Assembly (NCBI GenBank): GCA_934512105.1
Contig: CAKSWQ010000027.1
Location: forward strand, 1 to 30,205
Length of the DNA stretch: 30,205 nucleotides
From: an uncultured Faecalibacterium sp.
GTDB lineage: Bacteria; Bacillota; Clostridia; Oscillospirales; Ruminococcaceae
Direction: 5' to 3'
This document shows positions 7,892 through 13,057 of the stretch, one piece after another (position 1 is the stretch's first letter; each line of letters begins with the position of its first letter). Both the position numbers and the translations under genes were made by a program. The notes beneath the pieces were generated by a model, which was not told the origin of the DNA, did not search any database, and was given only the letters and a program-made list of their open reading frames with translations.

Positions 7892-8025
7892 CTGCCGTTT
7901 CCAGCTACGACCCCTTCTGTGAAAAAGAGGTTCTGAAACGCCCGCAGGCGTTTCAGAACCTCAAATATTAAAATATACTTTCCTTGAACAATGGTCAGAG
8001 CGCAGCGGAGGCCATTCAAAATCGT
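7892..8025 (+). repeat. Dispersed intergenic repeat, copy B
   Basis: Ungapped 134-base partner of 144-277. It has the box GTGAAAAA (7919-7926), a perfect 16-bp stem (7927-7942 with 7947-7962) around loop CGCA, then the link ending TTTCC and the second hairpin (stem 7991-7996 with 8010-8015, loop identical to copy A). The first hairpin shares only the inner ACGCC and scattered bases with copy A, yet every changed base is matched on the other arm. It fills most of the gap between the oadB terminator and the hydrolase promoter, and no open frame here looks real. Confidence 0.8.
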
Positions 8026-8059
8026 TTTACCCAAAGGGCTGATAGCGGCTTTTTCCTGT

Positions 8060-8088
8060 TTGTGTTTGTCAGCTCCTTGTGCTATCAT
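8060..8088 (+). promoter_or_regulatory. Possible promoter of the hydrolase gene
   Basis: TTGTGT (8060-8065), 17 bases, then TATCAT (8083-8088), with an upstream TGC giving an extended -10 pattern. The start would be about 40 bases before the ATG at 8136. Both boxes are imperfect. Confidence 0.45.
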
Positions 8089-8135
8089 AGAGAAAAACAG
8101 GGCGCAAAACGCCCCTAAAACAGGAGGGAGCCGTT

Positions 8136-8828
8136 ATGGAAAAAATCAAGCTCGAGGTCGCAGGCATTCCGGCTGTCCTGTACGGCAAGCGTAGCCGCAG
8201 GGTCTATCTTTACGTCCATGGCAAAAATGGCAGCGCGGCCGAGGCTGCCCGCTTTGCCCACACAGCCTGCCCAGCAGGCTGGCAGGTGCTGGCTGTTGAT
8301 CTGCCGGAGCACGGCACCCGGAAAAACAGCCCGGAAAAGCTGGTGCCATGGGTGGTCACCCGGGAGCTGCAGGCAGTCTACGCCCGGATGCAGCCGGTGT
8401 GGAAGCACATCCGGGTGTACGGGGTCAGCATCGGGGCGTGGTTTGCCATGCAGGCGTTGCAGACGCAAAAGCCGGAAAAGGCGCTGCTTGTCTCCCCGGT
8501 GGTGGATATGGAAAAGCTCATCCTTGCCCTGATGCAGCAGGCAGGGGTAACGGAGGAGCAGCTGCGCACGGCAGGGGAAATCCCAACCGCCATGGGAGAG
8601 ACTCTCTCGTGGCCGTACCTGTGCTGGGTGCGGGAGCACCCGCTGCACTGGAAGGTGCCCACGCAGGTGCTCTATGCCGATACAGATCCCCTTACCGGGC
8701 ACACGGCCATGGAACAGTTCCGGCAGCAGACCGGGGCGCACCTGACCATTCTGGAGGGCGGGGAACACTGGTTCCATACTGAGACCCAGCTGGCCGCTCT
8801 GCAAGGCTGGGAAAGCTATCATTTATAA
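8136..8828 (+). CDS. Alpha/beta hydrolase-fold protein
   Basis: A 230-residue single-domain serine hydrolase of the alpha/beta fold, probably cytoplasmic as no signal peptide is seen. The oxyanion strand reads YLYVHGKNGS, the nucleophile elbow is GVSIG with Ser98, the acid is likely Asp182 or Asp184 in YADTDPL, and the histidine is His211 in EGGEHWFH. The layout resembles small bacterial carboxylesterases of the YcfP/UPF0227-like or dienelactone hydrolase-like groups; the substrate is unknown. AGGAGGGAG lies before the ATG. It stands alone between a repeat and a convergent gene. Confidence 0.85.
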   Translation: MEKIKLEVAGIPAVLYGKRSRRVYLYVHGKNGSAAEAARFAHTACPAGWQVLAVDLPEHGTRKNSPEKLVPWVVTRELQAVYARMQPVWKHIRVYGVSIGAWFAMQALQTQKPEKALLVSPVVDMEKLILALMQQAGVTEEQLRTAGEIPTAMGETLSWPYLCWVREHPLHWKVPTQVLYADTDPLTGHTAMEQFRQQTGAHLTILEGGEHWFHTETQLAALQGWESYHL

Positions 8829-8853
8829 TAAGCAGTTTCCCTTTCTCGAGCCT

Positions 8854-8897
8854 GTGAAAATGTAAGCCCGGAAAATCTGCGGATTTTCCGGGCTTAC
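8854..8897 (+). repeat. GTGAAAAW hairpin element, third site
   Basis: GTGAAAAT (8854-8861) is followed at once by a perfect 16-bp stem (8862-8877 with 8882-8897) and loop TGCG (8878-8881), the reverse complement of the CGCA loop at the other three sites. Two more pairs extend the stem outward. It begins 25 bases after the hydrolase stop. On the plus strand no T-run follows. On the minus strand the hairpin is followed by ATTTTCAC, so a minus-strand terminator role is possible although a better one lies at 8914-8960. Confidence 0.75.
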
Positions 8898-8913
8898 ATA
8901 TAAACTCTTCCAC

Positions 8914-8960
8914 AACAAAACGCCGCTGACGGCTTTGTGCATCGTCAGCGGCGTTTTGTT
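8914..8960. terminator. Bidirectional terminator between the hydrolase and cstA
   Basis: An 18-bp perfect stem (8914-8931 with 8943-8960; core ACGCCGCTGACG) with an 11-base loop. The stem ends carry AAAA on one side and TTTTGTTT on the other, so each strand gets a T-run. It suits the convergent genes on either side. Confidence 0.88.
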
Positions 8961-8989
8961 TATTGAAAACAGGATTGTGAATGGCAGGA

Positions 8990-10717
8990 TCAGACTTTTG
9001 CTTCGCTGTTGTGCTCGGCCTTCTTGTAAGCAGAGAAGGAGTGGAACACAATGTTCAGGCCCAGCACGATCAGCAGCACGGCAAGGATCAGCTGCAGGCC
9101 GTTTGCGATGAACACAGCACCCCAAGTGGTCTCACCGGCAGGGATGGTGACAGAAGCGGCGGTGCTGATGGCCTTGACCATAGCGATCAGGCGCTGCACC
9201 AGTGCGGTAAAGGTGACGCACAGCATGATGACCAGCGGGGGGAACAGCATCTTGTTGCTGCGGCCGGTCACCTTCAGGAACACGCACAGGGTAGCCAGCA
9301 CCAGTGCACTCAGCAGCTGGTTGGCAGAGCCGAACAGCGGCCAGATGTTGGCGTAGCCGATCTTGGTCAGGATGAAACCGAACACCAGCGTGATAAAGGT
9401 GGAGAAGTACACATTGCAGAACAGCTTGCGCCAGCCCTCAGCGTGCTCCATGTCGTCCACGCTGAACAGCTCCTGGAAGCTCATGCGGCCAATACGGGCT
9501 ACGGCATCCAGACTGGTCAGAGCCAGTGCAGAAACGCACATGGTCATAAACACGGTAGCAGCGTAAGCGGGCACGCCGAACATCTCAAAGAAACCGGCAA
9601 CGCCGCGGCTGAAGATCTGGAACGGGGTACCGGCGGCAGGGGTGCCGTCGGCAGCTGCGGCAGCACCGGCAACGCACAGAGCCAGAACAGCCAGCAGGCT
9701 TTCGAGGATCATGGCACCATAGCCGACCTTCAGCATATCCTTCTCGTTCTCAACGGTCTTGGAGGAAGTACCGGAGGAAACAAGGCTGTGGAAGCCGGAA
9801 ACTGCACCGCAGGCCACGGTGACGAACAGGATGGGGAACATGGTGCCCAGCTTTTCGTTGGTAAAGCCGGTGAACACAGGCAGGTTCATGGTGGGGTGTG
9901 CCACCAGCAGGCCGACCACAGCGCCCACGATCATAGCCACGAACATAAAGGTGGTCATGTGGTCACGGGGCTGCTTGAGCAGCCACATGGGCAGCACAGC
10001 GGCAAAGAAGATGTATACAAAGGTGATATAGCTCCAAGCGGCCTTGCCCAGGATCAGGGGCAGGTTTGCACCGATGACAAAGGACAGCACGATGAACACG
10101 ATGCTGACAACGCTTTCCTTCCAGCCGGAGAAGTTGAACTTCTTCTGCAGCAGACCAAAGATAACAGCGAACACCATGAACATGATGGAGACCATACCGG
10201 CAGCACCGTTGGTATTAGCGGCATCCACCAGTGCACCGTCTGCGCCAAAGGCGTTGAAGGTGCCGGCAACCATGTCTGCAAAGGCTGCAATGACGATGCC
10301 GCAGAACAGCCAGCAGAACAGCAGGAACAGCTTGCGGCCGGTCTTACCGATGTACTTTTCGATCAGCATACCCATGCTCTTGCCGTCGTTCTTAACGGAA
10401 GCATACAGGGCGCCAAAGTCGGTGACAGCGCCGAAGAAGATGCCGCCCAGCAGCACCCACAGCAGCACCGGCAGCCAGCCGAAAGCTGCGGCCTGAATGG
10501 CACCGGTAACAGGGCCTGCACCGGCAATGGAGCTGAACTGGTGGGCAAACACCGTCCAGCCGTTGGTGGGCACATAGTCCCGGCCATCCTCGTGGACGAC
10601 TGCCGGGGTCTTGGCAGCGGGGTCGATGCCCCATTTGTTAGCCAGCCAGCGGCCGTAAAGCACATAAGCGCCAAACAGGCACACCGCTGCGATCAATACG
10701 ATGACCAGCGTATTCAT
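8990..10717 (-). CDS. cstA: CstA-family (carbon starvation) membrane transporter
   Basis: A 575-residue polytopic membrane protein of the CstA family, whose studied members take up peptides or pyruvate. It starts with a hydrophobic helix (VIVLIAAVCLFGAYVLYGRW), then the conserved cytoplasmic GWTVFAHQFSSIAGAGPVTG motif and LPVLLWVLLGGIFFGAVTDF, both hallmarks of the family. Late helices show FGSANQLLSALVL. Length is that of the shorter Gram-positive form. The ATG at 10717 follows an AAAGAGG site nine bases upstream. The gene has its own promoter and a T-box leader of about 340 bases, so expression should rise when one tRNA is uncharged. It ends at a bidirectional terminator. Confidence 0.92.
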   Translation of the reverse strand: MNTLVIVLIAAVCLFGAYVLYGRWLANKWGIDPAAKTPAVVHEDGRDYVPTNGWTVFAHQFSSIAGAGPVTGAIQAAAFGWLPVLLWVLLGGIFFGAVTDFGALYASVKNDGKSMGMLIEKYIGKTGRKLFLLFCWLFCGIVIAAFADMVAGTFNAFGADGALVDAANTNGAAGMVSIMFMVFAVIFGLLQKKFNFSGWKESVVSIVFIVLSFVIGANLPLILGKAAWSYITFVYIFFAAVLPMWLLKQPRDHMTTFMFVAMIVGAVVGLLVAHPTMNLPVFTGFTNEKLGTMFPILFVTVACGAVSGFHSLVSSGTSSKTVENEKDMLKVGYGAMILESLLAVLALCVAGAAAAADGTPAAGTPFQIFSRGVAGFFEMFGVPAYAATVFMTMCVSALALTSLDAVARIGRMSFQELFSVDDMEHAEGWRKLFCNVYFSTFITLVFGFILTKIGYANIWPLFGSANQLLSALVLATLCVFLKVTGRSNKMLFPPLVIMLCVTFTALVQRLIAMVKAISTAASVTIPAGETTWGAVFIANGLQLILAVLLIVLGLNIVFHSFSAYKKAEHNSEAKV

Positions 10718-10796
10718 AGTTTTCTACCTCTTTCCTTTTTTCACTCCGCAACAGGTTTGGAACGTTAGGCTGCCGTCCGGCAAAGTACTTTCCCGG

Positions 10797-11140
10797 AGCG
10801 TAAAAAACCTTCGTCCTCAGCACATGACCGTGTTCCGGTCACATTCCGAAGACGAAGGCTTCTGCTCCCGCCTGCCAGGGCAGGGGCAATACTCCGCGGT
10901 ACCACTTCGCTTGCTGTGTAAAACAGCCACTCTCCCACGCATGGCACACTGACCATGCTGCCCGATAACGTGGGCTGGACGGCACTGCGCTACTAAGGGG
11001 CACAAAACCCGGTTCACACAGGCTGCTCGCAGGCGAGGGTCTTCTACTCCTGACTGCCGCTTTTTCACCCGAGAAGCGGCTCGCTGAAAGAGGGTGATGC
11101 AGAAGATCATGTCCTGTTCCTTGCATTTGCTGAATGATTG
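10797..11140 (-). promoter_or_regulatory. T-box riboswitch leader of cstA
   Basis: Read on the minus strand, the leader has the stem I parts in order: AGCGAG, a CCGCTT/AAGCGG stem with GGGTGAAA in its loop (the distal GGTG-AA motif), then GAAGACC. Further on comes the T-box GAAGTGGTACCGCGGAG (plus 10892-10908), and last a terminator (plus 10802-10858: stem CCTTCGTC/GACGAAGG, then TTTTTT). The TGGT bulge would pair with a tRNA ending ACCA, so discriminator A73. Aligning GAA-G-codon with the pheS leader gives ACC (Thr) at plus 11038-11040; shifting one base gives GAC (Asp). The specifier is therefore only a guess. T-box presence is firm. Confidence 0.93.
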
Positions 11141-11146
11141 TGTTCT

Positions 11147-11175
11147 ACTTTATTCCGGTTTTCACCAATTGTCAA
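11147..11175 (-). promoter_or_regulatory. Promoter of the cstA T-box transcript
   Basis: On the minus strand TTGACA (plus 11170-11175), a 17-base spacer and TAAAGT (plus 11147-11152). The start would fall near 11140, right where the leader structure begins. The -10 is identical to that of the divergent yerC-like promoter. Confidence 0.8.
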
Positions 11176-11309
11176 TATTCTTGTAACAAGTTCAGAGGAT
11201 GCGCCAATTCAAACCATTTTCCGGGAATAATTTTTAGATGATTTTCTTTCATGTGTGAAGAGAATAAAACTGAACACATTTATAATTGAAAAGCATTCAC
11301 GCACAGGAC

Positions 11310-11338
11310 TTGACTTTCACACTTTGAAGTGCTAAAGT
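11310..11338 (+). promoter_or_regulatory. Promoter of the TrpR-like regulator gene, with inverted repeat in the spacer
   Basis: TTGACT (11310-11315), 17 bases, TAAAGT (11333-11338). Inside the spacer CACTT (11320-11324) and AAGTG (11327-11331) form a small inverted repeat, a plausible operator for a helix-turn-helix protein. The leader to the ATG is about 72 bases. The 11176-11309 gap otherwise shows only AT-rich sequence. Confidence 0.75.
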
Positions 11339-11417
11339 AATAGCGTGCAGAATATCCCGCGCGGCAGTACCGTCTGTTTTGCCCGCTGCCGCCGCTGTTA
11401 TAATAAGGAGAAGAACA

Positions 11418-11726
11418 ATGGCTGAAAAAAATTCCAGAAGAAACGAGACGACGGATGCGCTGTTTGACGCTATCCTCAGTCTGGAGAGCCGGGAAGAGTG
11501 CTATGCCTTTTTTGAGGATCTGTGCACCGTAAAAGAGATCTCGGATATGGCACAGCGCCTGCAGGCGGCAAAGCTGCTGCTGGACGGTGCCACCTACGAG
11601 CAGATCGTCAAGGCGGTGGAGATCAGCACCGCCACCATCAGCCGCATCAACCGCTGCATCCAGTACGGCTCCGGCGGCTACCGCGACACCATTGAGAAGG
11701 TGCGTGCACAGGCGGAAAAGCAGTAA
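11418..11726 (+). CDS. YerC/YecD family TrpR-related DNA-binding protein
   Basis: A 102-residue all-helical protein of the TrpR-like superfamily (YerC/YecD type). The core reads FFEDLCTVKEISDMAQRLQAAKLLLDG, then a helix-turn-helix YEQIVKAVEISTATISRINRCIQYG, the family signature, in which STATISR is the recognition helix. It probably binds DNA as a dimer; ligand and targets of this family are mostly unknown. ATG 11418 is chosen for AAGGAGAAG seven bases upstream; a longer frame from 11379 has no site. The spacer of its promoter holds an inverted repeat, so self-control is possible. It lies divergent from cstA and about 60 bases ahead of a small gene with which it is likely co-transcribed. Confidence 0.9.
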   Translation: MAEKNSRRNETTDALFDAILSLESREECYAFFEDLCTVKEISDMAQRLQAAKLLLDGATYEQIVKAVEISTATISRINRCIQYGSGGYRDTIEKVRAQAEKQ

Positions 11727-11750
11727 CAGCTGCACCCGCAGCAGCATAGG

Positions 11751-11787
11751 ATAGGGCACACGACCGGAAAGGAAGGTTTTGCCCTAT
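11751..11787 (+). promoter_or_regulatory. Hairpin that buries the start codon of the 11786 gene
   Basis: ATAGGGC (11751-11757) can pair with GCCCTAT (11781-11787), which covers the first two bases of the ATG. The ribosome site GGAAAGGAAGG is left in the 23-base loop. An alternative CATAGG (11745-11750) can pair with CCTATG (11783-11788). The same plan recurs at 15061-15095. Confidence 0.5.
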
Positions 11788-12112
11788 GATGCTCGATACA
11801 CCCTGTGCCCGCTCTCAGTGTCCGGAGATGCCCAAGGTCAGCCTGGATCAGGCTGTTGTGGACCTGATGGAAAGCATTGCTTTGCAGGAAACGGCGCTCA
11901 GCCACATTCTGTGTGCCGAAAGCCGGAAGATGCAGAAGGCCATGGATCTGGATGGTCTGGATCTTTGCAAGCTGCTGGAGGTGAACGACTCTGCTACCAA
12001 CATGGTGCACGCCGTCGCAAACCTTGAACTGGTGCTCAAGGATAAGCTGGAGTTCGTTTCCAACAACCTCTATGTCCCGGGGGACAGCAGCTGCCCATCG
12101 CCTGCGCAGTAA
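11786..12112 (+). CDS. Small conserved-looking protein of unknown function
   Basis: A 108-residue soluble protein with no signal peptide or membrane helix. Its centre (residues about 22-50) reads ESIALQETALSHILCAESRK, a helical stretch of a kind I have seen in small Firmicute proteins with a SIAxEExxLAHIxxAE pattern, some linked to spore or cell-surface proteins; I cannot assign a role. Two cysteines lie near the start (CARSQC). The C-terminal half is helical (NMVHAVANLELVLKDKLEF). Start is ATG 11786 or 11789, both behind GGAAAGGAAGG. It probably shares the yerC-like transcript and ends before two hairpins. Coding status is likely from clean frame and site. Confidence 0.7.
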   Translation: MMLDTPCARSQCPEMPKVSLDQAVVDLMESIALQETALSHILCAESRKMQKAMDLDGLDLCKLLEVNDSATNMVHAVANLELVLKDKLEFVSNNLYVPGDSSCPSPAQ

Positions 12113-12150
12113 TGCTTTTGCGTGGGACGATTTTTACTGCAATCTAACCC

Positions 12151-12194
12151 GTGAAAATGCAATGCCGGGCAGCCCGCAGGCTGCCCGGCATTGC
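12151..12194 (+). repeat. GTGAAAAW hairpin element, fourth site
   Basis: GTGAAAAT (12151-12158), perfect 16-bp stem (12159-12174 with 12179-12194; arm opens GCAATGCCGG) and loop CGCA (12175-12178). It starts 38 bases after the stop of the small gene and is followed by a separate T-run terminator, so it is not needed for plus-strand termination. The upstream ACTGC and AACCC resemble copy A at 143-165. Confidence 0.75.
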
Positions 12195-12212
12195 TCTGAA
12201 TCATTCTGCCGC

Positions 12213-12257
12213 AAGGGAGGCTGCCACACAAAACAGGGTGCGGCAGCCTCCCTTTTT
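12213..12257 (+). terminator. Rho-independent terminator with a possible competing stem
   Basis: AAGGGAGGCTGCC (12213-12225) pairs perfectly with GGCAGCCTCCCTT (12242-12254), followed by TTT. An overlapping stem, CTGCCGCA (12206-12213) with TGCGGCAG (12239-12246), would exclude it. It ends the transcript of the TrpR-like regulator and small gene. Confidence 0.8.
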
Positions 12258-12299
12258 ATGAAAATCCTGCATAAGAGACAGAAAAATCTTTTGTTGGAA

Positions 12300-12328
12300 T
12301 TGCTGATGTATCAAATCTGTGCTATACT
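12300..12328 (+). promoter_or_regulatory. Promoter of the HAD phosphatase gene
   Basis: TTGCTG (12300-12305), 17 bases, TATACT (12323-12328), with TGC before the -10 as an extended element. Transcription should start near 12335, which bears on the choice of start codon for the gene. Confidence 0.7.
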
Positions 12329-12364
12329 ATTGGATGTATCACCATGAAAGCGAGGAATAAAACA

Positions 12365-13018
12365 TTGCTGCATTATGATGCGATCCTATTTGATGTGGAC
12401 GGGACGCTGATCGATTCAGCCCCCGGTATCATTCATACATTGCAAGAGGTTTTCTGCACCATGGGTGTGGATGTATCCGGCATAAACCTGCGCCGGTATC
12501 TGGGCCCGCCCCTGCGCAAAAGCTTTGGCGAGCACTTCACCGATCCGGCACTGATCGAAAAAGCCACCGACCTTTACCGTACGAGCTACGCGGTGAAGGG
12601 CAGCCACGAGTGTGCCGTGTTCCCGGGCGTTCCGCAGATGCTGCAAACTCTGAAGGACGCCGGCTTTCTCCTGTGCACCGCCACCTCCAAGCCCACAAAG
12701 GTGGTCACGCCCATTCTGGAAGAGCAGGGGCTGGCACAGTATTTTGATTTTATCGGCGGTGCCTCTATGGACGAAAGCCGGGACACCAAGACCGAGGTCG
12801 TGCGTTATGTGCTCAGCCAGCCCGCCTTGCAGGGCAAGCGGGTGCTGATGGTGGGCGACCGCAACGACGATATGCGGGGCGCTGCTGACTGCGGTCTGGA
12901 TGCTGCCGGTGTGCTGTACGGCTACGGCAGCCGGGAAGAGCTGGAGGCTTTCCATCCGGTGCTGCTGGCCGAAAGCTGCGCCGACCTTACCGACCGGCTG
13001 CTGGCAGCCCGGGCATGA
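12365..13018 (+). CDS. HAD-family phosphatase, phosphoglycolate phosphatase-like
   Basis: A 217-residue cytoplasmic HAD hydrolase (subfamily IA). Motif I is ILFDVDGTLIDS with both catalytic aspartates, motif II is the Thr/Ser in CTATSKPT, motif III Lys lies in PTKVVTPIL or the DTKTEV region, and motif IV is MVGDRNDDMRGA. The helical cap follows motif I. This group covers Gph/PgmB-like enzymes acting on small sugar phosphates or phosphoglycolate; the substrate is not clear. The start is chosen as TTG 12365, with GAGGA eight bases upstream; an in-frame ATG at 12344 has no site and would lie about nine bases from the predicted transcript start. The SGNH gene begins 40 bases after the stop. Confidence 0.88.
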   Translation: MLHYDAILFDVDGTLIDSAPGIIHTLQEVFCTMGVDVSGINLRRYLGPPLRKSFGEHFTDPALIEKATDLYRTSYAVKGSHECAVFPGVPQMLQTLKDAGFLLCTATSKPTKVVTPILEEQGLAQYFDFIGGASMDESRDTKTEVVRYVLSQPALQGKRVLMVGDRNDDMRGAADCGLDAAGVLYGYGSREELEAFHPVLLAESCADLTDRLLAARA

Positions 13019-13030
13019 CAGGAAGTTTCA

Positions 13031-13047
13031 TTCCTTCGGAAGGAGAA
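13031..13047 (+). promoter_or_regulatory. Small hairpin over the ribosome site of the SGNH gene
   Basis: TTCCTT (13031-13036) can fold on AAGGA and AA (13040-13047, one bulged G) around a CGG loop. The arm contains AAGGAG, the ribosome site for ATG 13058. Confidence 0.35.
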
Positions 13048-13057
13048 TGGATAGAAT

